This document shows positions 22,459 to 31,427 of a stretch of DNA of 64,000 nt, piece by piece. The DNA lies in NCBI RefSeq assembly GCF_900078685.2, contig NZ_LT546170.1, forward strand, positions 767,706 through 831,705, written 5' to 3'. Made by a program: the position numbers and the translations under genes. The notes beneath the pieces were generated by a model that was given only the letters and a program-made list of their open reading frames with translations, searched no databases and was not told the origin of the DNA. Origin of the DNA: Mycolicibacter icosiumassiliensis. GTDB lineage: Bacteria > Actinomycetota > Actinomycetes > Mycobacteriales > Mycobacteriaceae. The first letter of the stretch is position 1, and each line of letters opens with the position of its first letter.

Positions 22459-23652
22459 ATGACCGCTCGTTTTGACCTCTTTGTCGTGGGTTCCGGATTC
22501 TTCGGCCTGACCATCGCCGAGCGCGTAGCTACGCAGCTCGGCAAGCGCGTTCTCGTCGTCGAGAAGCGCCCGCACATCGGCGGCAACGCCTACTCCGAAG
22601 CGGAGCCGCGGACCGGCATCGAGGTCCACAAATATGGTGCGCACCTGTTCCATACCTCTAATAAGAGGGTCTGGGACTACGTGCGTCAGTTCACCGACTT
22701 CACCGGGTACCAGCACCGGGTGTTCGCCATGCACGACGGTCAGGCCTACCAGTTCCCGATGGGCCTGGGCCTGGTGTCGCAGTTCTTCGGCCGCTATTTC
22801 ACCCCCGACGAAGCCCGGGCGCTGATCGCCGAGCAGGCCGCCGAGATTGATACCGCCGACGCGCAGAACCTCGAAGAGAAGGCGATCAGCCTGATCGGCC
22901 GCCCGCTGTACGAGGCGTTTGTCAAGGACTACACCGCCAAGCAGTGGCAGACCGACCCCAAGGAACTCCCGGCGGCCAACATCACCCGGCTGCCGGTGCG
23001 CTACACCTTCGACAACCGCTACTTCAACGACACCTACGAGGGCCTGCCGGTCGACGGCTACACCGCGTGGCTGGAGAACATGGCGGCCGACGAGCGCATC
23101 GAGGTCCGGCTCGACACCGACTGGTTCGACGTGCGCGAGGAACTCCGGGCGGCCAGCCCCGACGCGCCGGTGATCTATACCGGACCGCTGGACCGCTACT
23201 TCGACTACGCCGAAGGCAAGCTCGGCTGGCGCACCCTGGACTTCGAGCTCGAAGTGCTGAACACCGGAGATTTCCAGGGCACGCCGGTAATGAACTACAA
23301 CGACGGCGACGTGCCGTTCACCCGCATCCACGAGTTCCGGCACTTCCACCCGGAACGGGACTACCCGGCCGACAAGACGGTGATCATGCGGGAGTATTCG
23401 CGTTTCGCCGACGACGCCGACGAGCCCTACTACCCGATCAACACCGAGGCGGACCGGGCGGTGCTGACGTCCTACCGGGCGCGCGCCAAGGCCGAGATGG
23501 ACTCGGCCAAGGTGCTCTTCGGCGGGCGGCTGGGCACCTACCAATACCTGGACATGCACATGGCGATCGCCAGTGCCTTGAACATGTACGACAACATCCT
23601 GGCGCCGCACCTGTCCGACGGGGTGCCGCTGGGGGAGAGCAGTAAGGCATGA
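22459..23652 (+). CDS. glf: UDP-galactopyranose mutase
   Basis: A 397-residue flavoenzyme that converts UDP-galactopyranose to UDP-galactofuranose, the donor for cell-wall galactan. It has the FAD-binding N-terminus FDLFVVGSGFFGLTIAERVA and the family motif RPHIGGNAYSE, and conserved active-site stretches such as HKYGAHLFHTSNKRVWDYV, FPMGLGLV and RYTFDNRYFNDTYEGLPVDGY. ATG 22459 gives the usual length of about 400 residues; the longer frame is not conserved in type. It is the first gene of the overlapping glf-glfT2-PAP2-ubiA-aftB group. Confidence 0.97.
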   Translation: MTARFDLFVVGSGFFGLTIAERVATQLGKRVLVVEKRPHIGGNAYSEAEPRTGIEVHKYGAHLFHTSNKRVWDYVRQFTDFTGYQHRVFAMHDGQAYQFPMGLGLVSQFFGRYFTPDEARALIAEQAAEIDTADAQNLEEKAISLIGRPLYEAFVKDYTAKQWQTDPKELPAANITRLPVRYTFDNRYFNDTYEGLPVDGYTAWLENMAADERIEVRLDTDWFDVREELRAASPDAPVIYTGPLDRYFDYAEGKLGWRTLDFELEVLNTGDFQGTPVMNYNDGDVPFTRIHEFRHFHPERDYPADKTVIMREYSRFADDADEPYYPINTEADRAVLTSYRARAKAEMDSAKVLFGGRLGTYQYLDMHMAIASALNMYDNILAPHLSDGVPLGESSKA

Positions 23653-25544
23653 CCGACAGTTCGCGCGCGGTGAGCCGGCTTTCGCGGATCATCCTGCCTC
23701 GCCAAGGCGAGCCGCTGGATGTGCGCAAGCTCTACATCGAGGAATCCGAGACCAACAGTCGACGGGCGCACCCGCTCACCCGCACCAGCCTGGAGATCGG
23801 CGAGGAGTCCGAAGTCTCATTCGCCACGTACTTCAACGCCTTCCCGGCGTCCTACTGGCGGCGCTGGTCGATCGTCGAATCGGTGGTGTTGCAGCTGGAG
23901 CTGACCGGGGCGGGGCGAGTTGACGTCTATCGCTCCAAGGCGACCGGTGCGCGTATCGCGGTGGACGGCAAGCCTTTCGGGTCTGTCGAAAACAGTGACA
24001 CCCCGACGGTGGTGGAATTCGAGGTTGGCCTGCAGCCGTTCGAGGACGGTGGCTGGATCTGGTTCGACATCACCACCGACACCGCGGTCACGCTGGACCG
24101 CGGCGGCTGGTACGCCCCGATCGAGGCCCCCAGCCGGGCCGACATCGCCGTCGGCATCCCGACCTTCAATCGGCCCGACGACTGCGTCAACGCGCTGCTC
24201 GCGCTGACCTCCGACCCGGACGTCGACGAGGTGATCAGTGCGGTCATCGTGCCCGACCAGGGCACCCGCAAGGTTCGCGACCATCCCGGCTTCGCCGCGG
24301 CCGCCGCCGCGCTGGGAGACCGGCTCTCGATGCACGACCAGCCCAACCTCGGCGGGTCCGGTGGCTACAGCCGGGTCATGTACGAAGCGCTGAAGAACAC
24401 CGGCTGCGAACAGATCCTGTTCATGGACGACGACATCCGCATCGAGCCGGACTCGGTTCTGCGGGCGCTGGCCCTGAACCGGTTCGCCAAGACGCCCACC
24501 CTGATCGGGGGGCACATGCTCAACCTGCAGGAGCCCTCGCACCTGCACATCATGGGTGAGGTCGTCGACGCGGGCGTCTTCATGTGGACCAACGCCCCGC
24601 ACACCGAGTACGACCACAACTTCGCCACCGACTCGCTGGCCGAGTCCCCGGACCTGCACCGGCGTATCGACGTTGACTTCAACGGCTGGTGGATGTGCAT
24701 GATCCCGCGCGCCGTGGCCGAGGAGATCGGCCAGCCCATCCCGTCGTTCATCAAGTGGGACGACGCCGAGTATGGGATCCGCGCCGGCGAGCACGGCTAT
24801 CCGACCGTCACCCTGCCCGGGGCGGCGATCTGGCACATGGCCTGGAGCGACAAGGATGACGCGATCGACTGGCAGGCCTATTTCCACCTGCGCAACCGGT
24901 TGATGGTGGCGGCCCTGCACTGGGACGGCAACATCTCCGGGCTGATCCGCAGCCACCTCAAGGCCACCCTGAAACACCTTGCCTGCCTGGAGTACTCGAC
25001 GGTCGCCGTGCAGAACAAGGCGCTGGACGACTTCATGGCCGGCCCCGAGCACATCTTCTCGATCCTGGAGTCGGCCCTGCCGGACATCCACGCGCTGCGC
25101 AAGACCTATCCCGATGCGGTGGTGCTACCGGCGGCCAGTGAGCTGCCCGCCCCCTCGCAGCGTCGCAAGCCGATGCGGCCCCCGGTGCAGCCGCTGTCCA
25201 TCGGCTATCGGCTGGCTCGCGGCATCCTGCACAACCTCAAGGCCACCGAGTCGGAGCACCATCGGCGCCCGCAGCTCAACGTGCCCACCCAGGACGCCCG
25301 CTGGTTCCTGCTGTGCACCCAGGACGGTGTCACCGTCACCACCGCCGACGGGCGCGGTGTGGTCTACCGCCAACGTGACCGAGAAAAGATGCTTTCGCTG
25401 CTGCGCGAATCACTGCGCCGCCAGTACCAGCTGGCGCGCCGGTTCGACGCTCTGCGCCGGACCTACCGCCGGGCGTTGCCCACGCTGGCGAGCAAGCAGC
25501 AGTGGGAGACGGTGCTGCTTCCCGACGGTGCCACGTCGTCATGA
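23649..25544 (+). CDS. glfT2: galactofuranosyltransferase GlfT2
   Basis: A 631-residue GT2-type bifunctional transferase that lengthens the galactan with alternating beta-1,5 and beta-1,6 galactofuranose at the cytoplasmic membrane face. An N-terminal beta-sandwich is followed by the GT-A domain (ADIAVGIPTFNRPDDCVNALLAL), the metal-binding triple Asp FMDDDIRIEPDS, the segment IKWDDAEYGIRAGEHGY with catalytic acids, and metal-ligand His in WHMAWSDKDD. Length is as in M. tuberculosis (about 637). Its start overlaps the glf stop by 4 bases (ATGA) and its end overlaps the PAP2 gene the same way. Confidence 0.97.
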   Translation: MTDSSRAVSRLSRIILPRQGEPLDVRKLYIEESETNSRRAHPLTRTSLEIGEESEVSFATYFNAFPASYWRRWSIVESVVLQLELTGAGRVDVYRSKATGARIAVDGKPFGSVENSDTPTVVEFEVGLQPFEDGGWIWFDITTDTAVTLDRGGWYAPIEAPSRADIAVGIPTFNRPDDCVNALLALTSDPDVDEVISAVIVPDQGTRKVRDHPGFAAAAAALGDRLSMHDQPNLGGSGGYSRVMYEALKNTGCEQILFMDDDIRIEPDSVLRALALNRFAKTPTLIGGHMLNLQEPSHLHIMGEVVDAGVFMWTNAPHTEYDHNFATDSLAESPDLHRRIDVDFNGWWMCMIPRAVAEEIGQPIPSFIKWDDAEYGIRAGEHGYPTVTLPGAAIWHMAWSDKDDAIDWQAYFHLRNRLMVAALHWDGNISGLIRSHLKATLKHLACLEYSTVAVQNKALDDFMAGPEHIFSILESALPDIHALRKTYPDAVVLPAASELPAPSQRRKPMRPPVQPLSIGYRLARGILHNLKATESEHHRRPQLNVPTQDARWFLLCTQDGVTVTTADGRGVVYRQRDREKMLSLLRESLRRQYQLARRFDALRRTYRRALPTLASKQQWETVLLPDGATSS

Positions 25545-26095
25545 CCCAACTCGCCCGGGACCCCGACGCGGTACCTCCGCACGGCGAGGACGCCGTGCTC
25601 GTCGCCGTGCAGTCGGCCCTGGCGGGCCGGCCCGGAGTGCTGCCGGTGGCCCGAGCGATGTCGCACTTCGGTGAACACAGCCTGGGCTGGCTGGCGGTGT
25701 CGGCGCTCGGCGCGCTGCTCCAGCCGCAGCGGCGCCGCAGCTGGCTGCTGGCCGGCGCCGGAACACTGGCCGCGCACGCCGCCGCGGTCGTCATCAAGCG
25801 CATCGTGCGCCGCAAACGCCCGGACCACCCGGCGATCGCGGTCAACGTCGGCACGCCGAGTGCTTTGAGCTTCCCCTCGGCGCACGCCACCTCGACCGCG
25901 GCGGCGGCCATCCTGCTGGGTCGTGCGGCCGGGCTGCGGTGTGGAGCCCTGCCCGCGGCGCTGGTACCGCCGATGGCGCTGTCTCGCCTGGTGCTCGGGG
26001 TGCACTATCCCAGTGATGTTGCCGCCGGCGCGCTGATTGGAGCCGCGGTCGCCGCAACCGCGATCCGCCTGGACAACTCTGGAGACTCGGGATGA
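25541..26095 (+). CDS. PAP2-type phosphatase of the DPA pathway (Rv3807c-like)
   Basis: A 184-residue integral membrane phosphatase of the PAP2 family. All three motifs are visible: KRIVRRKRP (KxxxxxxRP), PSAH, and SRLVLGVHYPSD (SRxxxxxHxxxD). By position between glfT2 and ubiA it is the candidate for removing the 5'-phosphate from decaprenylphosphoryl-phosphoribose, the step between UbiA and DprE1. Direct proof for this homologue is lacking. It overlaps both neighbours by ATGA. Confidence 0.92.
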   Translation: MTQLARDPDAVPPHGEDAVLVAVQSALAGRPGVLPVARAMSHFGEHSLGWLAVSALGALLQPQRRRSWLLAGAGTLAAHAAAVVIKRIVRRKRPDHPAIAVNVGTPSALSFPSAHATSTAAAAILLGRAAGLRCGALPAALVPPMALSRLVLGVHYPSDVAAGALIGAAVAATAIRLDNSGDSG

Positions 26096-27015
26096 GCGCA
26101 GAAACTGAAGATCGAGTGCCGGAGATCGGCCCGCCGTCGAACCTGTTCTCCGGGGTGATCAAGGCGATGCGGCCCCGCCAGTGGGTGAAGCAGGTGCTGG
26201 TGCTGGCCGCGCCGCTGGCCGCGCTCGGCGGCGACGTGCACTTCGACTACGCCGATGTCGGCCGTAAGGCGCTGATCGCCTTCGTGGTGTTCTCGTTGGC
26301 AGCCTCGGCGGGCTACCTGGTCAACGACGCCCAGGACGTCGAAGCCGACCGGGCTCACCCGACCAAACGGTTCCGGCCGATCGCTGCGGGGGTGGTGCCG
26401 GCGAGGTTTGCCTACGTGCTGGCGGCGGTGCTGGCGGCGGCGTCGCTGGGCATCGCTTGGTGGCTCACACCCAACCTGGCCCTGGTGATGGCCATCTACT
26501 TGGCGATCCAGATGGCCTACTGCTTCGGCCTCAAGCACCAACCGGTGGTCGATATCTGCATCGTGGCCGCGCAGTACCTGCTGCGCGCCATCGCAGGCGG
26601 TGCAGCCACGGGTATCTATCTGTCGCAATGGTTCCTACTGGTGATGGCGTTCGGGTCGCTGTTCATGGTGGCCGGCAAGCGCTACGCCGAACTGCAGCTC
26701 GCCGAGCAGACCGGCGCCAAGATCCGTAAATCGCTGGAGAGCTACACCGGCACCTATCTGCGTTTCGTATGGACGGCGTCGGCCACCGCGATGCTGGTCT
26801 GCTACAGCCTGTACGCCTTCGAGCGCGACAGCGGCTCGGGGTCCTGGTACGCGGTGTCGATCATCCCGATCGTCGTCGGGATCCTGCGCTACGCGGTCGA
26901 CGTCGACGGCGGGATGGCCGGCGAACCCGAGGACATCTTGCGGCGCGACCGAGTACTGCAGCTGATGGCGCTGGCCTGGATCGGAACCATCGGTGCTGCC
27001 GTCGCCTTCGGCTAG
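26092..27015 (+). CDS. ubiA: decaprenyl-phosphate phosphoribosyltransferase
   Basis: A 307-residue UbiA-superfamily enzyme with about nine membrane helices that joins PRPP to decaprenyl phosphate, giving DPPR, the first committed intermediate of the arabinan donor DPA. The first Asp-rich motif is NDAQDVEADRAHPTKR (residues about 76-91); the second region is YCFGLKHQPVVDI followed by IAGGAATG. The N-terminal RPRQWVKQVLV is typical for this branch. It overlaps the PAP2 gene by 4 bases. The product feeds DprE1/DprE2, encoded at the other end of the window. Confidence 0.96.
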   Translation: MSAETEDRVPEIGPPSNLFSGVIKAMRPRQWVKQVLVLAAPLAALGGDVHFDYADVGRKALIAFVVFSLAASAGYLVNDAQDVEADRAHPTKRFRPIAAGVVPARFAYVLAAVLAAASLGIAWWLTPNLALVMAIYLAIQMAYCFGLKHQPVVDICIVAAQYLLRAIAGGAATGIYLSQWFLLVMAFGSLFMVAGKRYAELQLAEQTGAKIRKSLESYTGTYLRFVWTASATAMLVCYSLYAFERDSGSGSWYAVSIIPIVVGILRYAVDVDGGMAGEPEDILRRDRVLQLMALAWIGTIGAAVAFG

Positions 27016-27100
27016 CTCGGCCCGGGGGGCCGCGGGCGGACGGGCGCCGGACCCCCGGGTCCGGCCGCTGGGCTGGCCCGCGGTCTCCTACAGCCCCACG

Positions 27101-29017
27101 GTGCGGCTGAGCTCGTGGGCCGGGGTGGCGGTGGTGCTGCTGATGTTCGGCATCGGGGCCTGGCGGCGGCGCTGGATCTCCGACGACGGCCTGATCGTGC
27201 TGCGCACCGTGCGCAACCTGCTGGCCGGCAACGGCCCGGTGTTCAACGTCGGGGAGCGCGTGGAGGCCAATACCTCCACGGCCTGGACGTACCTGATGTA
27301 TCTCGGCAGCTGGCTCGGTGGGCCGGTGCGCATCGAATACGTGGCGCTGGTCTTCGCGCTGGTGCTGAGCCTGGCCGGGGTGGCGATGCTGATGCTGGGC
27401 GCCGCCCGGCTCTACGCGCCGAGCCTGCAGGGTCGCCGCGCGCTGCTGTTGCCGGCCGGGGCACTGGTCTACGTCGCACTGCCGCCGGCGCGAGACTTCG
27501 CCACCTCCGGTCTGGAGGCCGGCTTGGTGCTGGCCTACCTGGGTCTGTTGTGGTGGATGCTGGTCTGCTGGTCACAGGCGCTGCGGATGCCCCGATCCCG
27601 TGCTCGCGGAGCCCTTTTCACCGCAAGCCTGGCTTTCGTGGCCGGCTGCAGTGTGCTGGTCCGCCCCGAGTTGGCGCTGATCGGCGGTGGCGCGCTGATC
27701 ATGCTGTTGATCACGGCACGGGAGTGGCGGCCCCGCGCGCTGATCCTGATCGCCGGCGGCGCCCTGCCGGTGGCGTATCAGATCTTCCGGATGGGCTACT
27801 ACGCCCTACTGGTTCCGGGGACCGCGCTGGCCAAAGACGCGGCCGGCGACAAGTGGTCGCAGGGCATGATTTACCTGGCCAACTTCAACGCCCCCTACGC
27901 GCTATGGGTGCCCGCGGTACTGCTGGTGGCGCTCGGCGCCGCACTGTGGGTGGGCGCCGCCGTCCGCTACCGGCCCCGCCGTCCGGTGCCACCCGGCGTC
28001 GGCCCGTGGGCCCGACTGGTGCAGAGCCCGGGTGCGGTGGTCTGGTTCTTCGTGTTCAGCGGACTGCTGCAGGCGGTCTACTGGGTGCGTCAGGGCGGCG
28101 ACTTCATGCACGGGCGGGTGCTGCTGGCGCCGCTGTTCTGCATGCTGGCCCCGGTGGCGGTCATTCCGGTGTTGCTGCCCGACGGCGCGCGCTACCGCCG
28201 GGAAGCCGGCTACCCGCTCAGCGGTGCCGTCGGCCTGCTGTGGCTGGCGGTCGCCGGTTGGGCGCTGTGGGCGGCCAACTCGCCGGGAATGGGCGATGAC
28301 GGCACCCGCGTCACCTACTCCGGGATCGTCGACGAGCGCCGGTTCTACTCCCAGGCGACCGGCAACGCCCATCCGCTGACCGCCGCGGACTACCTCGGCT
28401 ATCCGCGGATGCGCGCGGTGTTGACCACGATCGCCGCCACCCCCGACGGGGCGTTGCTGCTGCCGTCGGGGAACTATGACCAGTGGGACGTGGTGCCCGT
28501 CATCCTGCCGGTGCCCCCGGGGATCGGTGTTCCGACCGATCCCGACCCGGGCGGGAGCGGTCCCCACACCGTCTTCTTCACCAACATGGGGATGTTGGGC
28601 ATGAACACCGGTCTGGACGTTCGGGTGCTGGACCAGATCGGGCTGATCAATCCGATCGCGGCGCACACCGGAAGGCTGGAGCACGGCCGGATCGGTCACG
28701 ACAAGGACCTGTTCCGGGATTGGATCGTGGCTGACGGCCCGTGGGTCAAGTGGTACCCGTTGATCCCGGGCTACCTGGACCAGGACTGGATCGCTCAGGC
28801 AGAGGCGGCCCTGCGCTGCCCCGACACCGCGGCGGTGCTGGGCTCGGTGCGTGCGCCGATGGGCCCGCGCCGGTTCCTGTCCAACGTGCTGCACTCGCCG
28901 GGTTTCACCCGCTACCGCATCGAGCGGGTCCCGCGCGACGAATTGATCCGCTGCGGACTGGCGGTGCCCGAACCGACCCGACCGACCTACACCGGCATGC
29001 CGCCGGAGCTCCCCTGA
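27101..29017 (+). CDS. aftB: arabinofuranosyltransferase AftB
   Basis: About 638 residues, GT-C fold, with ten or so membrane helices in the N-terminal part and a C-terminal extracytoplasmic domain. It uses DPA to add the terminal beta-1,2-arabinofuranose residues of arabinan, the sites for mycolates. The early loop RRWISDDGLIVLRTVRNLLAGNGPVFNVGERVEANTSTAWTY carries the DD motif of GT-C enzymes. GTG 27101 gives a length close to the M. tuberculosis protein; GTG 26993, overlapping ubiA, would add 36 disordered residues. A 280-base gap precedes fbpA. Confidence 0.93.
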   Translation: MRLSSWAGVAVVLLMFGIGAWRRRWISDDGLIVLRTVRNLLAGNGPVFNVGERVEANTSTAWTYLMYLGSWLGGPVRIEYVALVFALVLSLAGVAMLMLGAARLYAPSLQGRRALLLPAGALVYVALPPARDFATSGLEAGLVLAYLGLLWWMLVCWSQALRMPRSRARGALFTASLAFVAGCSVLVRPELALIGGGALIMLLITAREWRPRALILIAGGALPVAYQIFRMGYYALLVPGTALAKDAAGDKWSQGMIYLANFNAPYALWVPAVLLVALGAALWVGAAVRYRPRRPVPPGVGPWARLVQSPGAVVWFFVFSGLLQAVYWVRQGGDFMHGRVLLAPLFCMLAPVAVIPVLLPDGARYRREAGYPLSGAVGLLWLAVAGWALWAANSPGMGDDGTRVTYSGIVDERRFYSQATGNAHPLTAADYLGYPRMRAVLTTIAATPDGALLLPSGNYDQWDVVPVILPVPPGIGVPTDPDPGGSGPHTVFFTNMGMLGMNTGLDVRVLDQIGLINPIAAHTGRLEHGRIGHDKDLFRDWIVADGPWVKWYPLIPGYLDQDWIAQAEAALRCPDTAAVLGSVRAPMGPRRFLSNVLHSPGFTRYRIERVPRDELIRCGLAVPEPTRPTYTGMPPELP

Positions 29018-29297
29018 CCGTCTGGTGCCGGGCTGACTCAAAAATTGTGACGGACGTCATTCCCCGGATCTGGCAGCTACCCGCCTTGTCGGGTCTCACC
29101 GGCTGGAATGCCCACGTGAGCGCAGCACGCCTACTGTCACAAAATTCGGTCCCCGGTCGGGTGGCGGGCCCTTGGATGGAGCCCGGGGCGGTCGATGGCG
29201 GGCATTTTGTGGTTGACTACACCGGCACTGTTGCGTTGGTACGCACAGATCGGGTCCGAGTCGGACCACGCTATGAGCAAAGTACGGCAACGAATGA

Positions 29298-30299
29298 ATG
29301 AGGATGCCAAGGATGAAGCTGCTTGACAGGTTGATGGTCGTCGCCGGAGGCGCGGCCCTGCTGGCGGGACTGGTCGGTGTCGTCGGCGGTACCCCGGAGG
29401 CGAGCGCGTTCTCCCGGCCCGGTCTGCCGGTCGAGTACCTGCAGGTGCCCTCGGCGGGTATGGGCCGTGACATCAAGGTCCAGTTCCAGAGCGGTGGTTC
29501 GGACTCCCCGGGCCTGTACCTGCTCGACGGTATGCGGGCCCAGGACGACTTCAACGGCTGGGACATCAACACCCCGGCGTTCGAGTGGTACCTGAACTCG
29601 GGCATCTCGGTGATCATGCCGGTCGGCGGCCAGTCCAGCTTCTACAGCGACTGGTACAAGCCGGCTTGCGGCAAGGTCGGCTGCCAGACCTACAAGTGGG
29701 AGACCTTCCTCACCAGCGAGCTGCCGGCCTACCTGGCCTCGGAGTACGGCGTGAGCCAGAGCCGCAACGCGGCGGTCGGCCTGTCGATGGCCGGTTCGTC
29801 GGCCATGACGCTGGCGATCTACCACCCCAACCAGTTCAGCTACGCCGGCTCGCTGTCGGGTTACCTGAACCCGTCCACCGGTAAGGGCTGGATCGGCCTG
29901 TCGATGGGTGACGCCGGCGGCTACAAGAAGAACGACATGTGGGGCGACGACAACGACCCGGCATGGCTGCGCAACGACCCGACGGTCAACGTCGACAAGC
30001 TGGTGGCCAACAACACCCGCCTGTGGGTCTTCTGCGGCAACGGCCACGCCAACCAGCTGGGCGGCGACAACATCCCGGCCGTCTTCCTGGAGCAGAACTT
30101 CATGATCGGTGCGAACAAGAAGTTCCAGGAGCTCTACACCGCGGCCGGCGGCAACAACGCGATCTTCAACTTCCCGGACTACGGCACCCACAGCTGGGAG
30201 TACTGGGGCCAGCAGCTGCAGGCCATGAAGCCGGACCTGCAGAGCCACCTGGGCGCTACGCCGGGCGGCGGCGCGAGCAGCAGCAGCTCGGGCGAGTAG
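29298..30299 (+). CDS. fbpA: mycolyltransferase, antigen 85 (FbpA/B type)
   Basis: About 333 residues, exported. A signal peptide ends at ASA before FSRPGLPVEYLQVPSAGMGRDIKVQFQSGG, the classic mature Ag85 N-terminus. The alpha/beta-hydrolase nucleophile elbow is GLSMAGSS (Ser) and the catalytic His lies in THSWEYW; the PACGKVGCQTYKWETF region is conserved. It moves mycolic acids between trehalose monomycolates and to arabinogalactan outside the membrane. A Gly/Ser-rich C-terminal tail (GGGASSSSSGE) is unlike M. tuberculosis. Three nearby in-frame ATGs (29298, 29304, 29313) leave the exact start open. The preceding 280 bases presumably hold its promoter. Confidence 0.95.
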   Translation: MRMPRMKLLDRLMVVAGGAALLAGLVGVVGGTPEASAFSRPGLPVEYLQVPSAGMGRDIKVQFQSGGSDSPGLYLLDGMRAQDDFNGWDINTPAFEWYLNSGISVIMPVGGQSSFYSDWYKPACGKVGCQTYKWETFLTSELPAYLASEYGVSQSRNAAVGLSMAGSSAMTLAIYHPNQFSYAGSLSGYLNPSTGKGWIGLSMGDAGGYKKNDMWGDDNDPAWLRNDPTVNVDKLVANNTRLWVFCGNGHANQLGGDNIPAVFLEQNFMIGANKKFQELYTAAGGNNAIFNFPDYGTHSWEYWGQQLQAMKPDLQSHLGATPGGGASSSSSGE

Positions 30300-30321
30300 T
30301 CCGCAGCGCTAAAGATGTACC

Positions 30322-30359
30322 GCCGACGGCGGCGACCTGAAGGGGTCGTCGCCGTCGGC
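30322..30359 (+). terminator. hairpin after fbpA
   Basis: GCCGACGGCGGCGACC pairs with GGTCGTCGCCGTCGGC around a 6-base loop, 22 bases after the fbpA stop. No T run; a mycobacterial-type terminator, or a partial stop between fbpA and fbpD. Confidence 0.7.
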
Positions 30360-30469
30360 CGTTTCCTGCCCTGCCCGCAAGTGCCGTGTGATTGACTACC
30401 TCCCGGGGTCAGGGCGCGCGACCAGCGGGTGGAACCATCTGAGAATCTGTGCCGACGAGCGAGGTGGAT

Positions 30470-31363
30470 ATGAGCGGACTGTCGAAGTTGCTGCGGGCGC
30501 TATGCGTGGCCGTGCTGATGCTGGGATTGTGGGGTGGGGGCACGATCGTCGGCTCCACCGCGCACGCCGCACAGTTCGAGAACCTGATGGTCCCGTCGCC
30601 GTCGATGGGCCGCGACATCCCGGTGGCGTTCCTCAACCAGGGACCGCACGCGGTGTACCTGCTCGACGCGTTCGACGCCCACCCCGAGGTGAGCAACTGG
30701 GTGACCGCGGGCAACGCGATGAACACCCTGGCCGGTAAGGGTGTCTCGGTCGTCGCCCCGGCCGGCGGTGCCTACAGCATGTACACCAACTGGGAGCAGG
30801 ACGGCAGCAAGCAGTGGGACACTTTCCTGTCCAGTGAGCTGCCGGACTGGCTGGCGGCCAACCGGGGCCTGGCGCCGGGCGGTCACGCCGTGGTCGGCGC
30901 GTCCCAGGGCGGCTACGGCGCATTGGCGCTGGCCACCTTCCACCCTGACCGGTTCGGCTTCGCCGGCTCGATGTCGGGCTTCTTAGGGCCGGCCAACACC
31001 ACCGAGGGCGGCGTCATCGCCGCGGGGCTGCAGAACTTCGGCGGGGTGGACCCCTACGGCATGTGGGGTGCGCCCCAGCTCGGCCGGTGGAAGTGGCACG
31101 ACCCCACGGTGCACGCGACCCTGCTCGCGCAGAACAACACCCGGGTCTGGGTCTACGCCCCGCTGGGCGGCGCCTCCAACCCGGCCGCGATGATCGGCGA
31201 CCCGTCGCAGGCGGCCGGCAGCGGTCGGTACTTCAACCAGCAGTACCGCCAGGTGCGCGGCAAGAACGGGCACTTCGACTTCTCCGCCGGTGACAATGGC
31301 TGGGGATCGTGGTCGTCGCAGCTGGGCGCCATGGCCGGCGATATCGTCGGCGCGATCCGCTAG
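30470..31363 (+). CDS. fbpD: Ag85-like exported protein FbpD (MPT51)
   Basis: A 297-residue exported relative of antigen 85. ATG 30470 has GAGGTGG upstream; the signal peptide ends at AHA before AQFENLMVPSPSMGRDIPVAF. The fold is kept (GASQGGYGALALATFHPDRFGFAGSMSG), but the residue at the nucleophile elbow and other catalytic positions differ from Ag85 proteins (the elbow Ser is not followed by the usual MA/MG), as in MPT51. It is thought to bind matrix or carbohydrate rather than transfer mycolate. Its TAG stop is part of the CTAG duplicated by the insertion sequence that follows, so the protein is intact. Confidence 0.93.
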   Translation: MSGLSKLLRALCVAVLMLGLWGGGTIVGSTAHAAQFENLMVPSPSMGRDIPVAFLNQGPHAVYLLDAFDAHPEVSNWVTAGNAMNTLAGKGVSVVAPAGGAYSMYTNWEQDGSKQWDTFLSSELPDWLAANRGLAPGGHAVVGASQGGYGALALATFHPDRFGFAGSMSGFLGPANTTEGGVIAAGLQNFGGVDPYGMWGAPQLGRWKWHDPTVHATLLAQNNTRVWVYAPLGGASNPAAMIGDPSQAAGSGRYFNQQYRQVRGKNGHFDFSAGDNGWGSWSSQLGAMAGDIVGAIR

Positions 31364-31376
31364 GACTCTGCTGAAT
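31364..31376. repeat. left terminal inverted repeat of the IS
   Basis: GACTCTGCTGAAT, directly after the CTAG target copy that contains the fbpD stop codon. Confidence 0.9.
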
Positions 31377-31427
31377 AATCCCGCGTGGCTTCGTGGTGTG
31401 GTTGGTGGTGCCTGGGATTCTTGGTGG